64,000 nt of DNA from Pedobacter psychroterrae (GCF_004331695.1 NZ_SJSL01000002.1:558001-622000); one strand, 5' to 3'; positions 18,445-28,512 are shown, numbered from the stretch's first letter. Numbers and translations are program-made. Notes: generated by a model not told the origin, from the letters alone.

Positions 18445-19778
18445 GCGTTATAATTAGCTTTAAGTCCATCATCGAGAATATCAAGGATACCTTCATTTCT
18501 GACGATGATCATTCCGTGGCGATCGTCTGTCACGCCTTCACCCAATTGGTAGGTGTAAATCGGTTTATTGCCCTCCATTTTTGTCGGCAGATATAAAAAT
18601 CTAACATTAGTGCACTGTTCTGCCAAAACCGGCGCGGCTTCTATGATGTGTGTGGATATCACAAATAAACTGCTGGTCTTTGTAGCGAATGCTTTGGTCA
18701 CTGCAATCGTAGCTTCGTAGGCATCTTTTACGTTGGTGCCCCTGAACAACTCGTCAAACACGATTAGCAAGTTTTTCCGCGCACTAAGTTCTTGTGCGAT
18801 TTTTTTGACACGTAACACTTCTGCATAAAAATGGCTTGCGCCCATCCCCAAATTGTCGGGTAGATTTATAGTGGTATAGATTCCGTCAAGTACACTAAAT
18901 TCCATTTTTGTAGCGGGAACTGGAAATCCCATGTGTGCCAGGTATAAAGCGATACTAAAACTTTTCATAAATGTACTTTTCCCTGCCATATTAGCTCCGG
19001 TTAAAAAGAGTACGTTTCCGCCGGCTGTTACCTCAATATTGTTTCCTTTAGCTTCTTTAACTTGCGGATGGAATACACCATCCATTTTTACCTGCCACGT
19101 GTGCTTACCGCAGAGTTCAGGGAACACAAGTCCCCGCTCATTTACAATCAATCTGATGGAAGTATATATATCCAACAGGTACATGTAATGCAGTAATTTT
19201 CTAACCTCCTTTTCATATTTGAATCTTAACAGTGCATCTATCTCTACCATATCGTTATGGGAAAACTTTAACTTGCCATTTTTCCATATCGTTTGGAACG
19301 TTATGGTAGCCAGTAAACGCTTGATATCTTCTCTTTCTGAATCATAAGCTGCAAAATCGAAATGGGTAGTTGTAAACTGACTTAGCGTTGAGAGTAGCCC
19401 CACAAGCGCTTTAATTCCATTGTAGATGATGGCTTTTACAGGATCTATGCTAATTAAATTTTCAAGGCGGTTACCCAACGAAACTTCTTCATGTACCAGT
19501 TTTGATCTTGCGTCGGTGTTAGACAAGTAGGTTTCTACTGGATCAAAGTTCATTGAATCAAAAGGAAATGAGACCTCGTTAGTGCAAAAATACCTGAAGA
19601 TACTAAGCCGCTGAACTATGTCCCTTTCTGCGGCTAATGGATAATTAAACATTTCCTCTAGCAGACCCGATCCACCACGGGTGGAACACCTATTAAACAT
19701 ATTATACAGCGAATCACTGCCGTGACGGCCAAAAATGTTTAAGTCGTCAAGCGTTTGTTTATCTGTTGAAAATGACAT
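18441..19778 (-). CDS. MutS-like ATPase lacking mismatch-recognition domains (paralogue 1)
   Basis: 445 residues, clearly homologous to the next gene along its full length. Walker A GANMAGKST is at about 261-269, Walker B FDELFRGTN around 341-349, and the STH motif near 375. The lever-like N-terminus begins TLDDLNIFG and has TRGGSGLLEEMF. As in its partner, MutS domains I and II are lacking. The gene starts 2 bp after the GldFG-like gene stops. A tandem pair suggests a heterodimer, as in eukaryotic MutS pairs, but here possibly acting on something other than mismatches. Confidence 0.9.
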   Translation of the reverse strand: MSFSTDKQTLDDLNIFGRHGSDSLYNMFNRCSTRGGSGLLEEMFNYPLAAERDIVQRLSIFRYFCTNEVSFPFDSMNFDPVETYLSNTDARSKLVHEEVSLGNRLENLISIDPVKAIIYNGIKALVGLLSTLSQFTTTHFDFAAYDSEREDIKRLLATITFQTIWKNGKLKFSHNDMVEIDALLRFKYEKEVRKLLHYMYLLDIYTSIRLIVNERGLVFPELCGKHTWQVKMDGVFHPQVKEAKGNNIEVTAGGNVLFLTGANMAGKSTFMKSFSIALYLAHMGFPVPATKMEFSVLDGIYTTINLPDNLGMGASHFYAEVLRVKKIAQELSARKNLLIVFDELFRGTNVKDAYEATIAVTKAFATKTSSLFVISTHIIEAAPVLAEQCTNVRFLYLPTKMEGNKPIYTYQLGEGVTDDRHGMIIVRNEGILDILDDGLKANYNA

Positions 19779-19780
19779 AC

Positions 19781-22174
19781 TTATTTTCTTTTTCTTCTTA
19801 ACAGTAACACCACCGCTAAGGCAATTAATATGGCCGGGAGTATCCAGTGGTAGCCGATTTTTAACATTTCTACAGTCTCCAGTTTTACATTTAAAAGCCG
19901 GTCTTCCTCTCTCTTGTGATTTGCATCAATCGGAAATTTGTCATCACTCAGCCATCTGAACACTCCCATGGTAAACAGGAAATTGTTTACTTCTACCTGA
20001 GATCCAGTAAGCACACCAGTGCTCATAAAGTCGGCATCACCGCTAACCACAATTCTTTGGGGTCTGCCATTTATCTGACGTGATAATCGAACGACTAACG
20101 GAAATGAGCCTTTGAGGTCTCCTTCAGCAGCCTGAAAAGTAAGTGTGCCAGTGTATTTTGCGGGGGGACCCACAGGTCTTCTCCCTCTTCTTGTGGGAGC
20201 CGTATTCATAGAGGAGGCATCAGCATCAACAGTCATATCCGGATCGAGCTTGTTGTGCTTGAGCCAACCGGTCTTTGAATCGGAGTTAATCAGCGGTTCG
20301 ATTTTAAATCCGGTATTATTGGCGTACGCAATACCCGTAACGCCTTGCAGATTCGTCATGACGCTATCCTGAATTGAGGTTTTTAATAATGGGAACATTT
20401 CTCCGGCTACTTTTTCTGGGATGTTAAATGCATTGTCCGGAGTAGTTTGAGGATTCTGCTGTACGATTTGTCCCTGCATTAAAGATAGGTTCAATAAATC
20501 CAGAACAGGTTGAATGATGGTGTTCCGGCCAGGTTCACAGTTAATCAGTACATTGCCTCCGCTACTGATGTATTGTTTTAGTTTGCTCAGGGCCGTTTCA
20601 CTATAATTGAATTTTGGGTCCGAAATCACCAGGGTTGTAGTTCCCGATGGAATGTTCTGTTGATCTAACTGTATCGTATCGCTGTCGAAGCCCTGGTTGA
20701 TTAATGAATATCTGAATGTTTTTTGGTTAGCAATAACCTGGTAGTCCCTGCCGCTGTTTCGATGGATGTTTCGCTCTAAGTTGCCGGTTACAAAAAGTAT
20801 TTTAGGCAGCTTTTTCTCCACCAGACGTTTAAAGGCAGCCATAACTTCAGATTCTGAAGGGAATGTCTTCATGTCGTTGTATATCCTGAGAAATGTGGAT
20901 TTATCCTTCCATTTCAGATGAGCGACATATCGGTTCGATTCAGGGTTCAGGTCAATAATTTTATTAATGTCTGCTGGCGTTTTTATCGATGCGCTGTCTA
21001 ACCTATAGGCCTTAATAATTTTGCCCGCTAACGAGGGTAACGGCTCTGTCTGATCTTCTGCATACATACTGTTGGATTCCAGATTTTTGTTATAGTATTG
21101 CACATATTTAAGACTGATGTCGTTCTTAAACCGTATATACTTGTCCCACCGGGCCAGTTCTTTATTTCGTTGGTTAGGGAACCCCAGTTGAGCCATGGGG
21201 TGAAGGATATTATTATAAATAGTAACCTCAAGGGGGGCACCCTTTAGTTCTTTTACAATTTTTTGCGAATTCGGCGATAATGTGTTTTTTTTGGTGGCGG
21301 TAACGTCAGCGTATCCTGTAAATGACGGCAAAGAAGTAAGATATCCGATCAGTAAGGCAGAGCCGATTACTCCCGCAGCACGCATGAGGATGATCTGCTT
21401 AGATTTTGACTCCATTCCTGCTTTCAGTTTTATGATACTTAACCCGAGGAAAATATAAATGATTACAATAAAGTAGAGTACATCCTTGGTGGTAAGGAGC
21501 CCGCCGATCAGTCTATTAGCCCGCCCCTGCATGGACAGATAATACGTTAAGTCTCTGATGAAATCGATGTTTTGCCAAACTTCGCCTACTAAGGAAAGAA
21601 TTCCAATCATCACAAAGGTGCTGATAGCGGCGACTACCTGATATGCGGTAAGGCAGGACATAAATAAACCAATGGATGCATAAGCAAGTACTAACAGATA
21701 GATTCCCAAAGCACCTGATAATAACATTGGTAAGTCGGCAAGATGAATGTGCGCACTTGCTGAGCATATAAAGATCATGATGATCAGGATCAACAGTAAG
21801 GAGTAGATCATTATCCCTAAAAATTTACCAAAAACAATACTCCTTACCCGAATTGGTGATGAGTAGAGTAGGCGAATGGTACCGCTGCTTGTTTCCCTGC
21901 TCATGATACTCATGGTAAGCAAGGGGATAAAAAGATACATTTTCTCCATTACTATGGCAAAGAAGCCGTCCATGCCTGTAAAAATTGAGGCGGTTATCGA
22001 ATCGTCACTTTTTGTTCCTGGAGGCATGATGTCCATATAAACAGCCAAATCATAAAGTGTTTGTGTGTAGGCAAGGCCACAGGTAATCAAAAAGATAGTC
22101 AGTAAAAACCAGGCGATGGGAGAATAAAAAAGAAGTTTTAGCTCTGTTTTTGCAATTTTAAATATGATTTTCAT
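19781..22174 (-). CDS. GldF-GldG fusion: ABC permease plus substrate-binding-like protein
   Basis: 797 residues. Residues 1-260 have six membrane segments of an ABC-2 permease (GldF-like; typical RETSSGTIRLLYSSPI loop near residue 90). Residues 280-760 are GldG-like (DVTATKKNTLSPNSQKIV, with many surface strands, then a Gly/Pro-rich RRGRRPVGPP segment near 680), and a last membrane helix lies near residues 775-792. GldA-F-G are components of an ABC transporter needed for gliding in Flavobacterium; many non-gliding relatives carry fused copies. Its start overlaps the ATPase stop by one base (TAATG), so the two are coupled. Confidence 0.9.
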   Translation of the reverse strand: MKIIFKIAKTELKLLFYSPIAWFLLTIFLITCGLAYTQTLYDLAVYMDIMPPGTKSDDSITASIFTGMDGFFAIVMEKMYLFIPLLTMSIMSRETSSGTIRLLYSSPIRVRSIVFGKFLGIMIYSLLLILIIMIFICSASAHIHLADLPMLLSGALGIYLLVLAYASIGLFMSCLTAYQVVAAISTFVMIGILSLVGEVWQNIDFIRDLTYYLSMQGRANRLIGGLLTTKDVLYFIVIIYIFLGLSIIKLKAGMESKSKQIILMRAAGVIGSALLIGYLTSLPSFTGYADVTATKKNTLSPNSQKIVKELKGAPLEVTIYNNILHPMAQLGFPNQRNKELARWDKYIRFKNDISLKYVQYYNKNLESNSMYAEDQTEPLPSLAGKIIKAYRLDSASIKTPADINKIIDLNPESNRYVAHLKWKDKSTFLRIYNDMKTFPSESEVMAAFKRLVEKKLPKILFVTGNLERNIHRNSGRDYQVIANQKTFRYSLINQGFDSDTIQLDQQNIPSGTTTLVISDPKFNYSETALSKLKQYISSGGNVLINCEPGRNTIIQPVLDLLNLSLMQGQIVQQNPQTTPDNAFNIPEKVAGEMFPLLKTSIQDSVMTNLQGVTGIAYANNTGFKIEPLINSDSKTGWLKHNKLDPDMTVDADASSMNTAPTRRGRRPVGPPAKYTGTLTFQAAEGDLKGSFPLVVRLSRQINGRPQRIVVSGDADFMSTGVLTGSQVEVNNFLFTMGVFRWLSDDKFPIDANHKREEDRLLNVKLETVEMLKIGYHWILPAILIALAVVLLLRRKRK

Positions 22175-23100
22175 TATGCAGATTTAGGGTTAGATAATAA
22201 TTTGAAGATTTCATCGAGCGCCGTTTTGTCCAGATTTAGGCCCCGAAGCCCCCATCCCTTTTCAATGCATATTGCTGCTACTTGTTCTATTATTAATTGA
22301 TCTCCTGAAAAGTATAACCTTACCTGACGCGATGTTAAAAATTCTACTTTATTAACGCCGGGGATTTCCAGCAAAACCGATTCTGCAGGAGGATTTTCCA
22401 ACTGAAGCAATAAGCTATGTGGCTCAATGTAATTATTGAAAGCATCCATCGTATCTGAGAAAACGATTTGCCCATTTTCGATCATCTTAATATCCCTACA
22501 TAATAACTGGACTTCTGAAAGGATGTGCGACGAAAATATTACGGCCCGGTCGAGTGCAATATCTTTAATCAGGCTGCGTACTTCAATGATTTGATTCGGG
22601 TCGAGACCGTTTGTGGGCTCATCAAGCACTACCAATTTAGGTTTATGCACGATAGCCTGGGCAATTCCTACCCGCTGTTTATAACCGCCAGAGAGGTTTT
22701 TAATCAGTCGGTGGCTAAAATGATCTATACCGCATCGTTCCTTTGCTTCTTTGATCGCTTTTGATTTAATGTCTTTGGGCATTAATCTCAGATCTGCGCA
22801 ATAGCTCAGGTATTCATCCACGGTAAGGTCCACATATAGTGGCGGATTTTGAGGAAGGAATCCGATCTCCCGTTTAGCCGCTATCGGATCTTTTCTGGTG
22901 TCTATTCCATTGATCAAAACGTTTCCCTTAGTTTGATTGAGCGAACCACAAATGATATTCATAGTGGTAGACTTGCCTGCGCCGTTTGATCCGAGCAATC
23001 CTGTGATGCCTCGATCATGGATTTCAAAATCAATATCGCGTATCGCCCACGCGGTTGCGTAGCGGTGCGAAAGGCCTTCTATTTTTAATATGGGTCTCAT
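22174..23100 (-). CDS. ABC transporter ATP-binding protein (GldA-like)
   Basis: Translation from the ATG at 23100 gives 308 residues; an in-frame ATG at 23121 is less likely. Visible motifs are Walker A GSNGAGKST (residues about 38-46), the signature LSGGYKQRVG near 135, Walker B LVVLDEPTNGLDP near 155, and SSHILSEV near 190. The C-terminal 80 residues are the regulatory tail seen in ABC-2-type exporters. It powers the GldF-GldG-like protein encoded next. It is preceded by a hairpin after the SusD gene, so SusCD and the ABC genes may be differently expressed. Confidence 0.95.
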   Translation of the reverse strand: MRPILKIEGLSHRYATAWAIRDIDFEIHDRGITGLLGSNGAGKSTTMNIICGSLNQTKGNVLINGIDTRKDPIAAKREIGFLPQNPPLYVDLTVDEYLSYCADLRLMPKDIKSKAIKEAKERCGIDHFSHRLIKNLSGGYKQRVGIAQAIVHKPKLVVLDEPTNGLDPNQIIEVRSLIKDIALDRAVIFSSHILSEVQLLCRDIKMIENGQIVFSDTMDAFNNYIEPHSLLLQLENPPAESVLLEIPGVNKVEFLTSRQVRLYFSGDQLIIEQVAAICIEKGWGLRGLNLDKTALDEIFKLLSNPKSA

Positions 23101-23133
23101 GTTTTCTGTTTTTATTTTCAAAAGGGCTCCCTT

Positions 23134-23156
23134 CCCAAAGGTTGAAAACCTTTGGG
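23134..23156 (-). terminator. Hairpin between SusD and ABC ATPase genes
   Basis: CCCAAAGGTT / AACCTTTGGG with a 3-nt loop (23134-23143 and 23147-23156), extendable outward. On the minus strand it is followed by CCCTTTTGAAAA, a weak U-rich stretch. A partial terminator is likely, giving less ABC than SusCD transcript. Confidence 0.5.
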
Positions 23157-23180
23157 TGAGCTAATAATTAGGCTTAATTT

Positions 23181-24635
23181 TTATGGATTGTCTGGCAAAT
23201 TCGGGCTCATGGATGTAATCAATAGTGGCCACTTTAAAACCAGCCGGTTCGGTTGGTTTAAGGTATATTCTGTTATTGATCCAATATCGTCGAAAAGCAG
23301 ATGTTGAAACTGAATCCCTGCAAATAAGGGATCAACAGACTGCCTTCGCATATCAAACCAACGCATGCCCTCCATTGCAAATTCGCGAACTCTTTCGTCA
23401 AATATAAATTTAATCAGTCCAGTCCGGTTACTAGCGATGAGCAATGGAACAGTAGCATCAGCGGAAGGCATGCGGTTGGACCGAAAGTTTTGAAGGGCAC
23501 TCACAGCGCCAGACAGGTCGTTTAATCTCGCTTTACATTCTGCAATCAACAGATAAACCTCTGGCAACTGTAAGCCCATCCTGGAATAAAAGGTAGCATA
23601 TTTCCTGACGTGTCCGTTTGCATTTGGTGAAAAATCTGGATTTTGATCGGTATATAAAAGCAAGCGTAAATCGGAAGGTTGATATAGGGCCTGTGCCCAT
23701 GGGGCTAAAATTAGCCCCTCATGAGCAGCGGTATTAGCAAATATTTTTGAAAACACCGATTCACGTACATCCGTAAAGTTTTGGCCGGGAAAACCACCTG
23801 GACCCGAGATTGGGTCCGTTGGCTGGAAAGTACCGTCGGGTTGGAAAGTTTGATTGTAATTGTATAGCGACTGTCCATTAGATAGTGATTCGGTTAACGT
23901 CAGTTCTAACAAAGGTAGTGCTTTAGCATAATCACCCATGTAAACATAAACTTTTCCCAACAGCCCCATTGCCCCAGCTTTGTTGAACCGGACAGGGTGA
24001 GAAAGTCGGCTCGGCAATAATTCAATCGCTTGGGTTAAGTCTGAAACTATAAAATCGTAAGTTTCCCGAAGTGTGCCCCTTTTGAAATCCTTAAAGGTGA
24101 TGTCGGCTACGGTACTGAAGGGCATCCCCATATCTGTAGCCGCAGTAGCCGAATTGTATGGTTTACAATAGAAATTCGAAATGTTGAAGAGTGTCCAGGC
24201 CCGGGTAGCGAGTGCTTCTGCGCGCAATGCTGTTTTCTGTTCTTGTGTACCTTCATCTGAAGACATCACTTCCTTAATGATCTTGTTAGCGATATACATC
24301 ATGTCTGAATACCCCAATCCGGAGGGATTTTGTATCACGTCCGCCCCCGCGTACCCCATTTCTACCGTATCAGCCCATTTAAAAAGGCGCTCCCGGATGG
24401 GATTCATATTCAAAAAATAAGAGGCTTCGGCCGCTACTTCGTCTCCCATATAAACCGCAGGAATCCACCCCGCAAACGGTGTAAAATATAATTTCGGTGA
24501 ATTGAGCATCTTTGCATAATCCTCAGTGGTCGTCGCTAATTTTCTCCCCTGGGGAACTACTTCCAGAAAGCTTTTCTTACAGGATAATAAACAAAGGGTT
24601 GCGAACAGTATAATTAAAATTTTTAAATTTTTCAT
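23181..24635 (-). CDS. SusD/RagB-family nutrient-binding lipoprotein
   Basis: The best start is the ATG at 24635, giving 484 residues that begin MKNLKILIILFATLCLLSC, a lipoprotein signal with the lipidated Cys at residue 19. A longer reading (to 24740) overlaps the SusC gene and places 35 residues before the signal. The mature protein has TPR-like helices and SusD-type motifs (a RAWTLFNISNFYCKPYN stretch near 135, a FDERVREFAMEGMRWFDMRR stretch near 420). It lies 10 bp after the SusC gene. Partner of that transporter; ligand unknown. Confidence 0.95.
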   Translation of the reverse strand: MKNLKILIILFATLCLLSCKKSFLEVVPQGRKLATTTEDYAKMLNSPKLYFTPFAGWIPAVYMGDEVAAEASYFLNMNPIRERLFKWADTVEMGYAGADVIQNPSGLGYSDMMYIANKIIKEVMSSDEGTQEQKTALRAEALATRAWTLFNISNFYCKPYNSATAATDMGMPFSTVADITFKDFKRGTLRETYDFIVSDLTQAIELLPSRLSHPVRFNKAGAMGLLGKVYVYMGDYAKALPLLELTLTESLSNGQSLYNYNQTFQPDGTFQPTDPISGPGGFPGQNFTDVRESVFSKIFANTAAHEGLILAPWAQALYQPSDLRLLLYTDQNPDFSPNANGHVRKYATFYSRMGLQLPEVYLLIAECKARLNDLSGAVSALQNFRSNRMPSADATVPLLIASNRTGLIKFIFDERVREFAMEGMRWFDMRRQSVDPLFAGIQFQHLLFDDIGSITEYTLNQPNRLVLKWPLLITSMSPNLPDNP

Positions 24636-24645
24636 CTTCAGTTTT

Positions 24646-27600
24646 TTATAAGGTAATGTTAACTCCAATTGCATAGGCATGTCGGAAGGGTGGCAGTGCC
24701 CGGTTTTGTCCAACAGTCTGATATTCCGGATCCATGTCAAACTTATTGGCTTTCCATAACATAAAATTTGAGGCCTGCAGGAAGATGTCGAACTTCTGTA
24801 TTTTCAACGATCGAATCAGCGTCTGTGGCAGTTCGATTGCCAGGGAGACGTCCCTTAGTTTCAGGTAATCTGAGCTAACCATGTTGATGTCACCTTGAGT
24901 CCAATATTGCACACTTCTTCTGGTGAAATGTTCCTCGATGGAGGGTTCCCAGGAAGGAATGTTTGTAAAGGCTTCATCACCTGGTTTTTTCCAGCGGTCT
25001 GCAAAATACGCTGGCACGTTACCTCCTATTCCATGAAGCTGGGAAGTAAATCTCTCAGTAAAATACTCACTCGAAACATCCCTGCGCATCATTCCGCCAA
25101 ACTTCCCTGTCAGATTTAGCGTAAGCGAAAGTAGCTTGTAATTAAAAACGTTACTAAGCCCTAAAGTAAACGGGGAGTCAGCAGTGCCCATATAAACAAT
25201 ATCTTCTACTTTGGTGATAAGTGGCGTTTTGGTGATGCTGTTATCAGCCAGATAGATTTGGGGATCGCCCATTTGATCGAGTCCGGCATATCTGTAAGCG
25301 AATACTGAATTCAGTGGAGAACCGATTTTGATTGCGCCTGAACCTATATAAAAATCGCCCATTTCTATTCCGGGAGGAATCTCCACAAACTCTAATAATT
25401 TATTCCTGTTATAAGAGGCTGTTAAATTCGATTCCCAGACGAATGAGCGAGTTTTAATGTTTTCTGAACGTAACGTCATTTCGAGCCCTCGATTTTTAAG
25501 CTTTCCTAAATTGCCCCAGTAATCAGAAAAACCTGTGAGTGGAGTGGTGGTAATGCTGCGCAGCAGGTCGGTACTTGTACGATCGTATGCCTCGATACTT
25601 CCTGAGAGCCTGTTGTCCAAGACAGCGAAATCCAGACCCAGATTGACGGTGGTGACCGTTTCCCAGCTAATTGTCATGTTTCCTGGAGAAGCAAGATCAA
25701 AATATCTTCCATTGATCGCATAGGGATCAGTCCCTGACGGACTTCTCAAAACATCATATGCAGAGGCTTGGTTGGTGTAGGGTGACAGTCCCTGAACACC
25801 GTAACTTCCGCGGATTCCCAGTTGGCTTAGCCATTTTATATCGCTCATAAATGTTTCCTGCCCAAGCAGCCATTTGGCCCCCACGCTCCAAAAGGGTTTG
25901 TTTTGCCGGGATATTTCAGTTCCAAACATACTTGACCGATCTTGTCTCCAACTCATATCCAGCATATATTTACTGTTGAGTGTGTAATTAGCCAGCGCAA
26001 AGATGGAAGCTATTCGATTTTCGTGAATTGATTTAGATACAGGATCTCCTCTGAGTCCGTTTCTTGCGCCAGTTACGGTTCCGGAAATTCCATTCCTGAG
26101 TTTTACAAAATCAGGTTGCTGCGGATAAGTTTGAGTCTCGCGATCAAACCCGTATAATGTATTTCCATCAAACATCGAAGTATTGGAGGTTGCCTCCTGA
26201 CCCAATTGCAGGCTAAACATGTCCAGACCCTTACGCAAATTGGTTTCATAGGCAATCCTGTTCCTGATGGTAAAGGCAGAGAGGTTTATATTTTGGGCGG
26301 TGAGCGTCCCGCCGGTGGTTGGAAGGTAGTAGATGGGATCTGTGTTAAGCGATGGGGCCACCGTCCAGTCCACAATCTGTGATCTTCCGACAAAGCTTCG
26401 ATTGTCAGTAAATAGTTCAGATTTGCCGTAGGTGCGCTGCAAACTGTAATTACCCTGAAATTTTAAACCCTTTAGGATTTTAACATTCAGGTCGCTCGTT
26501 AAATTAACATAAGTGGAATTGCCTTTTGAATTAATTAGGCCAAACTCATTTAAGGGAGTATAGCCAAGGTTGATCCGGCTTTTTGACTGATAGAGGTTTG
26601 TCGTTGAATCGTTAAGTCCGTTGGCATAATTCATTGGTATGGCATTGCCATTTTTGTCTTTTATGAGCTGGTATGGCAGCAACCGTTGCAGCTGAACGTT
26701 TTTATCTTTCAGAACGTTATTGGCGATGTTGGAGATGAGGTTGATGCTAACTCGTTCTTTGATGTTAAAACTCTGGTTTAGGTTAAGCAGGTATTGGTTA
26801 GATTTGTTTCCAATAGTCGACCCTTCAGCGCCAATGTATCCTAAAGAACCAAAAAAAGTATATGATTTGGTTCCTCCGGAAACACTAAGTGTATGATTGT
26901 TAGTGAATGCAGGTTGTGATAACGCCCTGAATGTTTCCTCGGTCGCATTGATAGCCCCTAAGCTGTCTAACCTGCCGGCAGCTGTTGTACCCGAGATCCG
27001 ACCTCTGTATTGATCGTACAGAATCTGTTCATGAGGGGCGATTACATGTCGTCTGTTCGATAAGGTCTGCCAAGGGAAATTGACAGGGTCAAAAGTTTCG
27101 CGGGCTGTTTTCAGGTATTGCTCCGTAATCATTTCATTAAGGTAACCAAAAAATGGCCTCCCTTGATAATTGGAATTTGCGCTGTAATTGACGGTAAGTT
27201 CTTGATTAATTCTACCAGATTTGGTCGTAATAACAATTACGCCGTTAGCCGCCCTAGAGCCCCATATGGCGCCGGCGGCGGCATCTTTGAGCACGGTAAT
27301 GTCTTGAATATCTTCTATATTTATCGCGTGAAAGCTTGCAACGGGCACGCCATTAACAACATACAGCGGCTGGGTTTCTGTATAAACTGAACCTTTTCCG
27401 CGGATGGTCATCTTCCTGGTATTAGTAGGGCCCGTAAAAACGCTTCCTGCGATGCTTTGTCCCTCCCCGTCGAATTCTAGTTGCAACCCTGCCACTTGAC
27501 CTTCCAGTCGTGTCAAGACATCTTGCGTACCCACGCGTCTGGAAAATACCTTCATGTCGGGCTTGCTGACAGCCCCGGTAGCCCGCTCTTTCGAAAAATT

Positions 27601-28314
27601 CTGAAAACCGGTTTGGATGACTACTTCGGTTAATTTCTCGAGACTTACCTTAAGCACGATTTTATTTATCTCCGGCATATTTTTGGTCATCACAAAAGCA
27701 TGTCTCTCGTATCCTACAAATCTCACTACAACCATATCGCCTTCCTCTGCATCCAGTTCAAAAAAACCATTTTCGTCGGTTGTGTATTTGGCAGAACCCG
27801 AATTGCCACCTAATTCACCTGAATTAGTCTTGTTTTCCACACCAGACTTTATGACCAATATGCTCGCACCTGCCAGTGGCACACCGAGAGAATCGGTTAC
27901 CTGACCCTTTAAATGGATCAACGAAGAAGCTGCTGCCGATAAAGGTTGGTGCAGGTTGCGCGATTTAATGGTGATGGTCCTTTCATTTATTACGTACGTC
28001 AGCGGCTGGTCGATAAATATTTTTTCAAGCACCTCTTTAAATTCAGCTTGCTGAACATTAATGCTGACCGGGTGTGCCTTATCGATTATGTTATCTCGAT
28101 AAAAGAATATGTATCCGCTTTGTTGCCTGAGTTCCTGCAATACCGAGGACATCGGCGAGTTGCTGACTTTGAGGCTGATTTTTTGTGCCAGTGCGGATCC
28201 GCTAACTTGCAAAAGGGATGCGATGAGTATAGCGATGGTTAGGCGCATAACAAGTAAAATTTTAGGGTATAGCAAACGGCGCATACCTGGTTTTACAGTA
28301 TAAAATCTGTACAT
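24646..28314 (-). CDS. SusC/RagA-family TonB-dependent transporter with STN domain
   Basis: 1222 residues. In order: N-terminal signal region (two Met choices, the longer being usual in this group), a STN domain at about 45-115 (ISLKVSNSPMSSVLQELRQQ), a carboxypeptidase-like domain at about 130-215, a TonB plug at about 220-360 (DVLTRLEGQVAGLQ, ending TTKSG), and a 22-strand barrel ending VGVNITL. STN domains mean it talks to a FecR anti-sigma factor, and sigma and FecR genes are directly upstream. So it is a transporter that senses its ligand and induces its own operon. An inverted repeat lies before the gene. Confidence 0.97.
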   Translation of the reverse strand: MYRFYTVKPGMRRLLYPKILLVMRLTIAILIASLLQVSGSALAQKISLKVSNSPMSSVLQELRQQSGYIFFYRDNIIDKAHPVSINVQQAEFKEVLEKIFIDQPLTYVINERTITIKSRNLHQPLSAAASSLIHLKGQVTDSLGVPLAGASILVIKSGVENKTNSGELGGNSGSAKYTTDENGFFELDAEEGDMVVVRFVGYERHAFVMTKNMPEINKIVLKVSLEKLTEVVIQTGFQNFSKERATGAVSKPDMKVFSRRVGTQDVLTRLEGQVAGLQLEFDGEGQSIAGSVFTGPTNTRKMTIRGKGSVYTETQPLYVVNGVPVASFHAINIEDIQDITVLKDAAAGAIWGSRAANGVIVITTKSGRINQELTVNYSANSNYQGRPFFGYLNEMITEQYLKTARETFDPVNFPWQTLSNRRHVIAPHEQILYDQYRGRISGTTAAGRLDSLGAINATEETFRALSQPAFTNNHTLSVSGGTKSYTFFGSLGYIGAEGSTIGNKSNQYLLNLNQSFNIKERVSINLISNIANNVLKDKNVQLQRLLPYQLIKDKNGNAIPMNYANGLNDSTTNLYQSKSRINLGYTPLNEFGLINSKGNSTYVNLTSDLNVKILKGLKFQGNYSLQRTYGKSELFTDNRSFVGRSQIVDWTVAPSLNTDPIYYLPTTGGTLTAQNINLSAFTIRNRIAYETNLRKGLDMFSLQLGQEATSNTSMFDGNTLYGFDRETQTYPQQPDFVKLRNGISGTVTGARNGLRGDPVSKSIHENRIASIFALANYTLNSKYMLDMSWRQDRSSMFGTEISRQNKPFWSVGAKWLLGQETFMSDIKWLSQLGIRGSYGVQGLSPYTNQASAYDVLRSPSGTDPYAINGRYFDLASPGNMTISWETVTTVNLGLDFAVLDNRLSGSIEAYDRTSTDLLRSITTTPLTGFSDYWGNLGKLKNRGLEMTLRSENIKTRSFVWESNLTASYNRNKLLEFVEIPPGIEMGDFYIGSGAIKIGSPLNSVFAYRYAGLDQMGDPQIYLADNSITKTPLITKVEDIVYMGTADSPFTLGLSNVFNYKLLSLTLNLTGKFGGMMRRDVSSEYFTERFTSQLHGIGGNVPAYFADRWKKPGDEAFTNIPSWEPSIEEHFTRRSVQYWTQGDINMVSSDYLKLRDVSLAIELPQTLIRSLKIQKFDIFLQASNFMLWKANKFDMDPEYQTVGQNRALPPFRHAYAIGVNITL

Positions 28315-28403
28315 TTGATTAGTTTGGTTCTGTGCAGTTTGCCTGGGTCGTCGAAAACTAATGGCATACTGCGGGTTAAAATTGATTCATTTCATTTCCA
28401 AAC

Positions 28404-28436
28404 GCGAACCAGAGGTGTGATACATTTCTGGTTCGC
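28404..28436 (-). terminator. Hairpin between FecR and SusC genes
   Basis: Stem GCGAACCAGA (28404-28413) / TCTGGTTCGC (28427-28436), 13-nt loop, followed by TTTT on the plus strand only. On the coding (minus) strand there is GTTT after it. It may reduce or separate transcription of SusC from the regulator pair. Confidence 0.5.
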
Positions 28437-28512
28437 TTTTAATTAACTTTTCTGTCGTAAATATCTAATCATGTTCTTTGGTTTGGTTAGTAATCTAGTT
28501 TATTATTAGCTT

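Noticed and set aside
24636..24740. Long N-terminal extension of the second SusD
   Set aside because: It would overlap SusC by almost 100 bp and place 35 residues before a perfect lipoprotein signal.
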